NCBI GenBank assembly: GCA_013349295.1
Contig: DUZW01000019.1
Span: 1-63,650 of the forward strand
Length of the DNA stretch: 63,650 bases
Source: Deltaproteobacteria bacterium
GTDB lineage: Bacteria; Desulfobacterota; Desulfobulbia; Desulfobulbales; Desulfurivibrionaceae
Direction: 5' to 3'
A program made the translations under genes and the position numbers. Of this stretch, positions 9,062-17,155 are shown piece by piece. The notes beneath the pieces were generated by a model that saw nothing but the letters and a program-made list of their open reading frames with translations, made no database searches and was not told the DNA's origin. Position 1 is the first letter of the stretch; each line of letters begins with the position of its first letter.

Positions 9062-9769
9062 CTACCGGACAGCCTGGGCAATATCCTGCTGCATTGCTTC
9101 AATGACCGCGATGGGATCAACGGCCTTGGAGATAGGCCGGCCCACGACCACCTGATCGGCGCCGCTTTTGATGGCACGACCTGCGGTCATGATCCGGGTC
9201 TGGTCATCGGCAGCGTCAAGCACATTGGCGCCCGGCCTGATCCCTGGCGTAACCAAGAGCAGCCGATCGCCAAGCCCATCACGCAAGCGGGCGGCTTCAA
9301 GACCGGAGGAGACCACGCCGTCGCAGCCCAGTTCCAGCGCCCGTTTGGCCCGGAAATAGACCAAATCTTCAATGGACTGGGTCATGCCCATGGCCCGCAG
9401 GTCCTCTTCGCCGAAACTGGTGAGCACCGTCACGGCCAGCAGCTTGATCCCGCCTTTTTCCTCCAGCGCCGCCCGGATGATCGAGTCATTGCCGTGGACG
9501 GTGGCCAGACTCACTCCGTGCTTTCTAAGTTGGGCCACGGCCAGCTTGACGGTTTCCGGGATATCGAAAAACTTAAGATCAAGCATCACCTTATGACCCC
9601 GATCAACCAGCCAGTCAACGGTCTGGAACCAGTCGGCCATGAACAGCTGCAATCCGACCTTGTAAAAGCCGAGATGGGATTCGGTTTTTTTCACCAGCTC
9701 CTTGGCCTGCTCCGGCGTTTCCACATCAAGGGCCAGGATGATCCGTTCTTTCAAGGGAATATCTTTCAC
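9062..9769 (-). CDS. pyrF: Orotidine 5'-phosphate decarboxylase
   Basis: This 235-residue TIM-barrel enzyme makes UMP from OMP in the last step of pyrimidine synthesis. The catalytic D-x-K-x-x-D motif is visible as LDLKFFDIPET near residue 65, the N-terminal ILALDV strand binds substrate, and the phosphate loop is VTPGIRPG...VVVGRPIS. Length matches the family. It lies downstream of lptC on the same strand, 41 nt away. Confidence 0.96.
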   Translation of the reverse strand: MKDIPLKERIILALDVETPEQAKELVKKTESHLGFYKVGLQLFMADWFQTVDWLVDRGHKVMLDLKFFDIPETVKLAVAQLRKHGVSLATVHGNDSIIRAALEEKGGIKLLAVTVLTSFGEEDLRAMGMTQSIEDLVYFRAKRALELGCDGVVSSGLEAARLRDGLGDRLLLVTPGIRPGANVLDAADDQTRIMTAGRAIKSGADQVVVGRPISKAVDPIAVIEAMQQDIAQAVR

Positions 9770-9810
9770 GCGCCGCCTTTTTCCTTTTCTCTTTGTGCTC
9801 TTCTTTCGCC

Positions 9811-10383
9811 CTACCTGATATCCACCTTCACCCGACCGCGGATATCATAGGAATCATTCCGCATGTCATAATCCATCCCATTGCCGCGGATATCTATGTC
9901 TTTGTCGGAGATCCGCACCGGCATCTTGGTCGTGATCCTGTGGGTCTGGTCATCATAGCTGATGCTGTCGGACTGAACCAGAAACCCCTTCTCGGCCTGC
10001 ACGTTGACTCGATTGCGCAGGATAAGATTTTTTTTCTTATTGTTGTATTCGCCTTCCTGACCGGTGATAACAAATCTGCGCTGGTCGTTTTTAAAAACCT
10101 GCGCCTCCACCGTTTCCAGTTGCATTATGTCCTGATCTTTTCCGGCATACAGCCGTTTGGCCTGGATCTGCCAGTCCCGCACCCCGTTTTTCAGCTGCGA
10201 GAACAAGATCCCCTCCATACTGAAACCCGCACCCGTGGTTGTTGTTTGGGGGGGGGCGGCAAGTTTGGCGGCCAGGTCGCCGCGCGGGGCCAGGAGGCGG
10301 GTAATTGCCCCGCCCCAAATCGGCCAGGAGAGTAAAAGGGCCACCGGCAACACCCAGAGGATATTACGAAAGCCGGTCATCAT
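9811..10383 (-). CDS. lptC: LptC-like LPS export protein
   Basis: This 190-residue protein has one N-terminal membrane helix (residues about 7-24) and a periplasmic beta-jellyroll. The pattern GxxG...Y.N.KKNLILRNRVNVQAEKGFLVQSDSISYD...IRGNGMDYDMRNDSYDIRGRVKVDI is the LptC/LptA organic-solvent-tolerance fold. It would link LPS from LptBFG to LptA in the envelope. The start overlaps the kdsC stop as ATGA. The usual lptA and lptB partners are not adjacent; pyrF follows. Confidence 0.85.
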   Translation of the reverse strand: MMTGFRNILWVLPVALLLSWPIWGGAITRLLAPRGDLAAKLAAPPQTTTTGAGFSMEGILFSQLKNGVRDWQIQAKRLYAGKDQDIMQLETVEAQVFKNDQRRFVITGQEGEYNNKKKNLILRNRVNVQAEKGFLVQSDSISYDDQTHRITTKMPVRISDKDIDIRGNGMDYDMRNDSYDIRGRVKVDIR

Positions 10384-11024
10384 CGCAGGTACCGCCCAAG
10401 CAGTTCTTCACGCAGGTTCTTGGCTTCGATGATCAGATCGCACAACTCGCGCACCGCCCCTCGGCCGCCTTCACGCTTGCTCACATAATGGACAACCGCC
10501 TTGACCTCGGCCACGGCGTCGGCTGTGGTCACCGCCAGGCCGACCCGGCTGAGCAGGGGCAGATCAAGCCAATCATCCCCCATGTAAGCGACCTCCTTGG
10601 GGGAGAGCTTCTGCTCACCGATAATCCGGTCAAAGACCTCGATCTTGTTCCGCACCCCCTGATAGACATGGGCCAGCTTCAAATCCTGGGCCCGACGCTG
10701 CACCGCCTCGGAGCTGCGGGCCGTGATCAACCCAACCTCGACCCCGGCCTCCTGCAGAAGGCGAATGCCGAAGCCGTCCTTGGTGTTGAACGACTTCAGT
10801 TCGGTGCCCGACTGGGCATATACCACGGAACCGTCGGTAAGGACCCCGTCCACATCCAGAAGCAGCAGACGGATTTCCTTGGCCAACGGCAGGCAATTCC
10901 GCCAGACATAACCGCGCTCGTTCTGTTCCGTACGGGCCAGCGCCCGTTGCCGCAATCCCTCAAGAATCTCGCAGTCGGAAGGGTACTTGCCTCCAGGAAT
11001 ACCACAGGTACCGGAGTCGGTCAT
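10380..11024 (-). CDS. kdsC: 3-deoxy-D-manno-octulosonate 8-phosphate phosphatase
   Basis: This 214-residue HAD-superfamily phosphatase makes Kdo from Kdo-8-P for LPS inner core synthesis. Motif I is LLLLDVDGVLTDG, motif II VGLITARSS, and the acidic motif III is AYMGDDWLDLPLL. About 45 residues precede motif I, longer than the typical KdsC N-terminus, but no other Met lies between, and the ATG at 11024 overlaps the kdsA stop (ATGA). It is coupled to kdsA and lptC. Confidence 0.95.
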   Translation of the reverse strand: MTDSGTCGIPGGKYPSDCEILEGLRQRALARTEQNERGYVWRNCLPLAKEIRLLLLDVDGVLTDGSVVYAQSGTELKSFNTKDGFGIRLLQEAGVEVGLITARSSEAVQRRAQDLKLAHVYQGVRNKIEVFDRIIGEQKLSPKEVAYMGDDWLDLPLLSRVGLAVTTADAVAEVKAVVHYVSKREGGRGAVRELCDLIIEAKNLREELLGRYLR

Positions 11025-11863
11025 ACCACTGACTCCGCTGTTTGACGCTGGATAAGGGTATGAATCTCTAAAAGATGGGTCAACAAGGTCTCCACCCCCT
11101 TAAGCGGCATGGAGTTGGGCCCGTCGCACAGGGCCTTGGCCGGATCGGGATGAATTTCCATGAACAGACCATCAATCCCGGCCGCCACCGCGGCCCGTGC
11201 CAGAGTCGGGATAAACTCACGCTGCCCGCCGGAGCTTCCCCCCGCCCCGCCGGGCAGCTGAACGCTGTGGGTCGCATCGTAGATGACCGGGCAGCCGAAA
11301 GAACGCATGACCGGCAGGGAACGCATGTCAACAACCAGATTGTTGTAGCCGAAGGTTGTGCCCCGCTCCATGAGCATCAATCGATTTTGGGCCACCGCGT
11401 TGATCTTGCTCACCGCGTGCCGCATATCCCAGGGCGAGACAAACTGACCTTTCTTCAGACTCACCACCTTGCCGCTTGTGGCCGCAGCCACCAAGAGATC
11501 AGTCTGGCGGCAGAGAAAAGCCGGAATCTGCAAAACGTCCAACACCTCGGCGGCCGGACTCACTTGGGCCACCTCATGCACATCGGAGACCACCGGTACG
11601 CCGAAATCCCGACGGATATCGGCCAGAATTTGCAGCCCCTCGGCAAGACCTGGGCCACGGAAGGAATCAAGCGAGGTCCGATTGGCCTTATCAAAAGAGG
11701 CCTTAAACATGTAGGAGATGCCCAACCTTGCGCAGATCTCTTTCAGCCCTGCGGCAACCTCGCGGCAGAGAGCGGCGGATTCGATAACGCACGGACCGCC
11801 GATCAATAAAAAAGGCCGGTTGGGACCGACCTCAAAAAAATCCGGGATACGAACAGACTCCAC
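11021..11863 (-). CDS. kdsA: 2-dehydro-3-deoxyphosphooctonate aldolase
   Basis: This 280-residue TIM-barrel enzyme condenses PEP and arabinose 5-phosphate to Kdo-8-P. Visible hallmarks are LIGGPCVIES, FKASFDKANRTS, GLQILADIRRDFGVPVVSDVHE, and the C-terminal MEIHPDPAKALCDGPNSMPL. The cysteine in GGPCVIES is the site of the metal ligand in metal-dependent KdsA enzymes. It lies between pyrG and kdsC on the same strand. Confidence 0.97.
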   Translation of the reverse strand: MESVRIPDFFEVGPNRPFLLIGGPCVIESAALCREVAAGLKEICARLGISYMFKASFDKANRTSLDSFRGPGLAEGLQILADIRRDFGVPVVSDVHEVAQVSPAAEVLDVLQIPAFLCRQTDLLVAAATSGKVVSLKKGQFVSPWDMRHAVSKINAVAQNRLMLMERGTTFGYNNLVVDMRSLPVMRSFGCPVIYDATHSVQLPGGAGGSSGGQREFIPTLARAAVAAGIDGLFMEIHPDPAKALCDGPNSMPLKGVETLLTHLLEIHTLIQRQTAESVV

Positions 11864-11888
11864 TTTCGCTCTCCTTCATAAAGATAGG

Positions 11889-11961
11889 TCAAAGGCTAAA
11901 GGTAAAGGCCCAAGACAAAGAAACCACGTGAAAATTTTACGCCTTTCTCCTTTAACCTTGA
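11889..11961. repeat. Imperfect inverted repeat between pyrG and kdsA
   Basis: Two 21 nt purine/pyrimidine arms (11889-11909 and 11941-11961) pair with four mismatches around a 31 nt loop. The left arm has a repeated AAAGG pattern. It fills most of the 108 bp pyrG-kdsA gap and would fold into a long hairpin in the pyrG-kdsA transcript. It has no U-tract on either strand. It may be a dispersed palindromic repeat, which only a genome search can tell. Confidence 0.5.
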
Positions 11962-11971
11962 ACCGTTCGCC

Positions 11972-13627
11972 TTAAATTCCGGCATTCGTGAGGGCTGCCT
12001 TGATAAAATCCTTAAACAGGGGATGCGGTTTCATTGGGCCGGATTTGAATTCCGGATGGAACTGACAGCCCAGAAACCACGGATGATCGGGCAGCTCAAT
12101 AATCTCCACCAGCTTCTCATCCGGAGAAGTGCCGCTGATGATAAGCCCATGTTTCACCAGCTCGTCCTGAAAGGCGTTGTTGAATTCGTAGCGATGCCGA
12201 TGCCGTTCCTGTATCTCGTCCGCGCCATAAGCGTTATGGGCAAAAGAGCCCTGCGTCATCTTGCAGGGATAAGCGCCAAGCCGCAAGGTGCCGCCCAGGT
12301 CGGTGGATTCATCACGGATCTGGAGTTTGCCGGTGCGGTAATCAAACCACTCCTTGATGAAATAGAAAACCGGATGCTTGGTGAACTGGTTGAACTCGGT
12401 GCTGTCGGCGTCTTTCATCCCGGCGATATTTCTGGCAAACTCGATCACCGCCAGCTGCATGCCGAGACAGATGCCGAAATAAGGCACCTTCTTCTCCCGG
12501 GCAAAGGTCACGGCTTGGATCTTGCCCGCCACCCCACGACTGCCGAACCCGCCCGGAACCAACACCCCGTGGCATCCGGCCAGCAGAACGTCGGCGCCCT
12601 TGTCTTCAATCTCCTCGGCACTCACATAACGGAGCCGCACCTTGGCCTCATTGGCCACGGCTCCATGCACCAAGGCTTCATGCAGGCTCTTGTACGATTC
12701 GGTCAGATCGACGTATTTGCCGATAATCCCGATCTCCACCTCGCGTTTCGGGTGCTTGACCTTCCGGACCAGATCCTGCCAGGCGTCCAAGCGCGGCGCC
12801 CCGGTCCAGATATTGAGCTTGTTGAGAATGATGTCGTCAAGCCCCTCGTCATGAAAACAGAGCGGCACCTCGTAGATATTGTCCACATCGCGGGCCGTGA
12901 TCACCGCCTCTTTCTCCACGTTGCAGAACAGGGAGATCTTGGCCTTCAGTTCATTGGAAAGCAGACTTTCCGTACGACAGAGCAGGATGTCCGGCTGGAT
13001 GCCGATGGCCCGCAGTTCCTTGACGCTGTGCTGAGTGGGCTTGGTTTTCACCTCGCCTGCAGTCTTGATGTAGGGAACCCAGGTAACATGGATGTACAGA
13101 GAGTTTTCCCGCCCCACGTCGGTACGGAACTGACGGATCGCCTCCAGAAATGGCAGACCTTCGATATCGCCTATGGTGCCGCCGATCTCGATGATGGCCA
13201 CGTCCACCTCACCTTCAAACTGAAGGATGGCTCGCTTGATTTCATCGGTGACATGAGGGATCACCTGCACGGTGCCGCCCATGTACTCCCCGCGCCGCTC
13301 CTTGCTGATCACCGAATGATAGATGCGGCCGGAGGTGTAGTTGTTGCGCTGGCCCAAAACCACTGAGGTGTAACGCTCGTAATGTCCGAGATCAAGGTCG
13401 GTTTCCGCCCCGTCGTCGGTAACATAGACCTCGCCATGCTGAAAAGGGTTCATGGTGCCGGGGTCCACGTTGATATACGGGTCCAGCTTCTGAAAGGTGA
13501 TGGACAACCCGCGGCTCTCGAGTAGAGCGCCGATGGAAGCAGCGGCCAACCCTTTTCCCAGGGAAGAGAGAACGCCTCCGGTGATAAAAATAAACTTGGT
13601 CCGATGGGTTTGATTTGTAGTTTTCAT
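11972..13627 (-). CDS. pyrG: CTP synthase
   Basis: This 551-residue enzyme aminates UTP to CTP with glutamine. The N-terminal synthetase domain opens with [20 protein letters not shown]; the C-terminal class I glutamine amidotransferase has the nucleophile in [12 protein letters not shown] and the His-Glu pair in CQFHPEFKS. About 10 extra residues precede the usual start. The Shine-Dalgarno is weak, and the ATG overlaps the stop of a small upstream frame (see 13624-13827). It heads the pyrG-kdsA-kdsC-lptC group; CTP is needed to activate Kdo. Confidence 0.97.
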   Translation of the reverse strand: MKTTNQTHRTKFIFITGGVLSSLGKGLAAASIGALLESRGLSITFQKLDPYINVDPGTMNPFQHGEVYVTDDGAETDLDLGHYERYTSVVLGQRNNYTSGRIYHSVISKERRGEYMGGTVQVIPHVTDEIKRAILQFEGEVDVAIIEIGGTIGDIEGLPFLEAIRQFRTDVGRENSLYIHVTWVPYIKTAGEVKTKPTQHSVKELRAIGIQPDILLCRTESLLSNELKAKISLFCNVEKEAVITARDVDNIYEVPLCFHDEGLDDIILNKLNIWTGAPRLDAWQDLVRKVKHPKREVEIGIIGKYVDLTESYKSLHEALVHGAVANEAKVRLRYVSAEEIEDKGADVLLAGCHGVLVPGGFGSRGVAGKIQAVTFAREKKVPYFGICLGMQLAVIEFARNIAGMKDADSTEFNQFTKHPVFYFIKEWFDYRTGKLQIRDESTDLGGTLRLGAYPCKMTQGSFAHNAYGADEIQERHRHRYEFNNAFQDELVKHGLIISGTSPDEKLVEIIELPDHPWFLGCQFHPEFKSGPMKPHPLFKDFIKAALTNAGI

Positions 13628-13827
13628 GAAGTGAGGTCGGTCTCGTAAAATAAGGAAAAATTAGAATGGATGATTTCCAGCGTAAGCAACGCACCCCAAC
13701 GCAGTGATGCGTCACCGGGGAAGCAGGCCTCTACGCCGGATTCCACCAAGCAATCGACAAACAGCAGGGGCAAGGACGACAGCCCAACATAATCGAGCCG
13801 GGTCACATTTTCATCAAAATACCGCAT
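13624..13827 (-). CDS. Possible small leader ORF upstream of pyrG
   Basis: A 67-codon frame starts at ATG 13827 and ends in a TGA that overlaps the pyrG ATG as ATGA. The arrangement is typical of coupled translation, and pyrG has no clear Shine-Dalgarno of its own. The peptide resembles nothing I know and has no clear domain or signal. It may be chance, so confidence is low. Confidence 0.2.
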   Translation of the reverse strand: MRYFDENVTRLDYVGLSSLPLLFVDCLVESGVEACFPGDASLRWGALLTLEIIHSNFSLFYETDLTS

Positions 13828-13971
13828 CCCGCTCTCTTTTGTCCAAGGGAAAATACCCCTCCCGGCACGAGAAATTACCGTCGGGCTTGGAGCAAGGCAG
13901 GCACGCGGAGGACGGATTCATGGAGGCCGTCCGGCAAACTCCGGCGAGGCAGTTCATGGGATCGAGGTCAT

Positions 13972-14008
13972 GGCGGCGGTCATCTGATTATTGCAGATGA
14001 CCGCCGCC
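13972..14008. terminator. Strong 15 bp perfect hairpin
   Basis: GGCGGCGGTCATCTG (13972-13986) and its exact reverse complement (13994-14008) flank a 7 nt loop. It lies in the 466 bp gap between the end of the diheme sensor gene and the pyrG transcript start. Neither strand has a U-tract after it, so it is either a Rho-assisted or processing hairpin or a dispersed repeat. The rest of this gap holds nothing else I recognise. Confidence 0.5.
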
Positions 14009-14093
14009 GGAGTCCTGCCTGGGCCCCACATCAGATTCTGGCCGGACACCAACGGAAACTGTACAATCACTTCTGTCCCAGGCCGCCCCCATG

Positions 14094-15743
14094 CTATCGC
14101 AAGGCGTGGAGCAGTACCAGGGCGGTGTCGCCGTTGTCCGGGAAGGTGGCGATCTTGACCCGCAGGGAGAGATCGCTCCCGAGTGCGACGATGGCGGCGT
14201 TGACGGTTTGCGGCGCCTCCATGCTGTCGAGCATGGGCAGAATCACCGCCACGGTATGAACCCCGATACGGCAGCATTCATGCACCACGGCGAGATTGAC
14301 CGACAGCCCCTTGGCCAGTTCCTGCACCGCCTGCGAAGCCGCCTCCGCACCTCGCTCCCGGCAGAGATCGCTATAGTTATTGACACTCACCAGCACCAAT
14401 GACAGCGAGCCGTAATATTCCCGCACCTTGGCGATCTCGCTTTCAACCATGACAATGAAGGCGTTGAAGGGGCTTTCCTGCATCTCCTGCTTTTCGGCCC
14501 GGGCCAGGCCGATCTGGAAATGCGGTGCCAGCGACGTGGCGATGATGGCAAAGGATTTCCGCAACTCGTCATCGGTGATTTCCATGCCAGAAACTTCGTG
14601 CACGGTGATGACCCCGACGATGTTGCCGGAAGACTTGATGGGCACGGCCAGGAAATCAGCCACCCCTTCACAACCGCTGGCCAGGAAGGTCTTGCCGACG
14701 TCGACCATCTCGTAGAGTTCCGGATCGGCAAGCGCGGCGATCACCGCGTTGATCTTGTCGGCGTCCATGCCGCATGCCCCACGCTCCACCAGGCCGCCCG
14801 CCCCGTTGACTGTGAGAACGGCGCACTGGCGGACATGAAAACCGATGCTCAGGGCCTTGAGGATCAGATTGATGTTATCATCAATGGAGTCGCTCTTGTT
14901 GAGGATCTCGCTGACGTTAAACAGGGCGAGCATCTCCTCCATCTGCTGGTTGATCCGTTGGTTGCGGGCCTCGAGGGTCTGCATCAGCGAATCATAGGTT
15001 TCGTCGAGAATGGCGATTTCGTCATCGCCGCTGATGGCGCCCAAGGCATCGGCTTCCCCGTTGTCGGCGAATTTCATCTTCAGCAACAGATTGCGCAACG
15101 GCCGCTTGACCAGAACGGCGGCGAGCAGGAAACAGAGCAGAGTGGAGGAGAGCAGGATGGCTATCGCCGAGAAGATGAGAAGCTTGCGGTTTTCCATGAC
15201 CATCCAGTCGATGTCCTCGGTGGTGAAATCCACCAGCAGCTTGCCGAGCACCTCTGGATCGTCTGCGTGGCAAGAGTGGCATCGCTCTTCGTTGTGGATG
15301 GGGTTTACATTGCGCAGGATGCGATGGCCATCCGCATCGGTGAAGAGTACGGTCAGATTATCTCCGGTGACCGTGGCCTTGTCGTGGCAAAGGGCGCAGC
15401 TCTTGACCGATTGGTCGAGCCGAAGGCCGATTTCCCCCGGATTTTTGGCATATTTAACCTCGGCATCCCGATTGATCAGCTTGACGTCGTGGACCATACT
15501 TTCCCGACCCACCGCGTCGATGACCTTCTGAACGCTGCCCTCTCCCTCAGCGCACATGGCGTTGTCGAGGCTGCCCTTGATGGCGGCGCTGATCTTGGAG
15601 GCTTCTTTCTCGGCCATGGCCAGCAGCCTCTTTTCGGAAAGCTTGACGCTGGTATGGGAAAAGAGGCTGATCACGACAAAAAGGCCCACGGTCATGGCCA
15701 CGGCCATCTTGAACCCGATGCTTCGTTTCAGTTTCATCTTCAT
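14094..15743 (-). CDS. Membrane sensor with two c-type heme sites, HAMP, GAF and degenerate GGDEF-like domain
   Basis: A 549-residue signalling protein. Helix 1 (about 11-30) and helix 2 (about 188-211) bracket a periplasmic domain with two heme c motifs, CALCH (116-120) and CHSCH (155-159). A HAMP-like linker and coiled coil follow (about 212-275), then a GAF-like domain (about 275-410). The last 120 residues match GGDEF topology, but the signature position reads RIGVHTVAVILP in place of GGDEF, so cyclase activity is not expected. It probably senses periplasmic redox state or a heme ligand. It lies 36 nt downstream of a FapA-like gene on the same strand. Confidence 0.8.
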   Translation of the reverse strand: MKMKLKRSIGFKMAVAMTVGLFVVISLFSHTSVKLSEKRLLAMAEKEASKISAAIKGSLDNAMCAEGEGSVQKVIDAVGRESMVHDVKLINRDAEVKYAKNPGEIGLRLDQSVKSCALCHDKATVTGDNLTVLFTDADGHRILRNVNPIHNEERCHSCHADDPEVLGKLLVDFTTEDIDWMVMENRKLLIFSAIAILLSSTLLCFLLAAVLVKRPLRNLLLKMKFADNGEADALGAISGDDEIAILDETYDSLMQTLEARNQRINQQMEEMLALFNVSEILNKSDSIDDNINLILKALSIGFHVRQCAVLTVNGAGGLVERGACGMDADKINAVIAALADPELYEMVDVGKTFLASGCEGVADFLAVPIKSSGNIVGVITVHEVSGMEITDDELRKSFAIIATSLAPHFQIGLARAEKQEMQESPFNAFIVMVESEIAKVREYYGSLSLVLVSVNNYSDLCRERGAEAASQAVQELAKGLSVNLAVVHECCRIGVHTVAVILPMLDSMEAPQTVNAAIVALGSDLSLRVKIATFPDNGDTALVLLHALR

Positions 15744-15779
15744 CTTCAGTTTCTCCCGGCCGTCGGCCAGCCCCGGCTG

Positions 15780-16820
15780 TTATCCAAAGGGTGCCGCCTC
15801 CACCCGCATGTTCCGGACAAAAAAGGCGGTTTTAGTTACTGGTTCGTCGAGAATCAAGCTGCAATTCTCAATGGTAATCCAGGTCTTGGCCAGGGCCTCC
15901 CTGCGGATGATGATCCTGCTGGTGGCCAACGCCTCGGCGATCTCCTTCTTGATCTGTTCCTTTCGCTCCTGGCCAGCCTTGATCTCTTCGCTCACCTCTT
16001 GAAAACGCTTGATGTCAGTGGCAATCTCGACCTTGTTTTCGTAGGGCATCCGCTCGATGTCCTTGCCGAGTTTTTTGACCAGTTCGATGGTGTTCTGCAA
16101 CCGCTGCCGCTCCTGTTCGAAAGCGGTATTCTGCTTATCGAAGCCCAGAAGTTTCTGAAAGAGCGGCCCACATTCCAGGGGCTTGACCAACAGGTGGCAT
16201 GGGTCGGTGTTGTTGCCGCAGTTTTCGACCATAATACGGGCCTGGCTGTAAATCTTCGACCGGACGACGGAGCCGTCGATACGCAGCCGCCCCTTGGCGG
16301 CCACCGTGCTGTCGCTGATATCGCCGCTGATGGCGACCTCGCCCAAGGCTCTGATGTCCAGGCCGCAGAGTTGTGTGGTGGAGGTGATGGCGACCCGCTT
16401 GGCTGCGCAGATGACGATATGCTTGTCAACGGCGCCTGCCAGAGTACCGGTGATGACGACATCGCCGTTGGCGCTTCTGACGTTGCAGCCCGGCCCCACT
16501 GTACCGTTGATAATTATATCCTCGCCGGCCTCGATCTTTGTTTCCGGAGGCAGATCGCAGTTGAGCTCCACGGCGCCGTCAAAAAGGATATTCCCGGTCA
16601 CCTCGGTGGGGGCCAGGATCTCGCCCGGCGCTCCCCGGTAGTCGGGAGGGGTGACGATAATCAGCTCAATGAATCCCCGGCCTCTGAGTTTGCTGATGAT
16701 GGGATCAGAGAGCTCCACCCCCCGGCAGATGAGCGGCAGATCGCCGTCAAAATCCTGACCAAAGATATCAGCTGCGACCACCATACCCGCAGTGGCGTTA
16801 TCAAGGGTAATTTTTCTCAT
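15780..16820 (-). CDS. FapA-like DUF342 polymerising protein
   Basis: A 346-residue DUF342/FapA-like protein. A short N-terminal part (LDNATAGMVVAADIFG, as in DUF342 or PilZ-associated proteins) precedes a right-handed beta-helix region of repeated turns with G, V and I (about 75-195). An alpha-helical coiled coil with many E and K residues follows (about 215-305), then a short beta tail. Family members are implicated in flagellar assembly and cell-surface organisation. It probably shares an operon with the downstream diheme sensor. The exact role is unknown. Confidence 0.75.
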   Translation of the reverse strand: MRKITLDNATAGMVVAADIFGQDFDGDLPLICRGVELSDPIISKLRGRGFIELIIVTPPDYRGAPGEILAPTEVTGNILFDGAVELNCDLPPETKIEAGEDIIINGTVGPGCNVRSANGDVVITGTLAGAVDKHIVICAAKRVAITSTTQLCGLDIRALGEVAISGDISDSTVAAKGRLRIDGSVVRSKIYSQARIMVENCGNNTDPCHLLVKPLECGPLFQKLLGFDKQNTAFEQERQRLQNTIELVKKLGKDIERMPYENKVEIATDIKRFQEVSEEIKAGQERKEQIKKEIAEALATSRIIIRREALAKTWITIENCSLILDEPVTKTAFFVRNMRVEAAPFG

Positions 16821-17155
16821 ACCGACTGAAACAGGCTCCTGTTGTCATCCCCCGGAACGCGCGGGCTGTGAGACGTCGAACATCTCGGCTGGTTTGCAAG
16901 AGGCTTGAGATGACCGTTTCCTGCCGACGGATAGCAGACAGGACGTACCCCGAGCAATTGCCCTGGAATCAGACTCCATACTTTCCCCGCCAAACTAACG
17001 AGTGGAAGCACCTATTGCAACATTTTTCCCGTTCCCTTCCCTCAACAATTCCGGATGGCCGCATGTGGTGCACTTGCGGCTTGTTGCCATTGCCGCAAAA
17101 TAAGGTAGTATGGCGGGAACATTCATCAATCAGCCCCGAGGATACCCCGTCCGCC
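16821..17155 (+). promoter_or_regulatory. Divergent intergenic region with candidate promoter
   Basis: This is a 335 bp gap between the FapA-like gene (minus) and the cytochrome gene (plus). A candidate promoter for the cytochrome is TTGCCA (17084-17089) and TAGTAT (17106-17111) with a 16 bp spacer, about 45 nt before the ATG. No coding frame in the gap looks real, and I see no other element. Confidence 0.35.

Noticed and set aside
14520-16829. Very long open frame on the plus strand (769 codons)
   Set aside because: It is antisense to the diheme sensor and the FapA-like gene, both of which have clear domain motifs. The translation is low-complexity and matches no fold.
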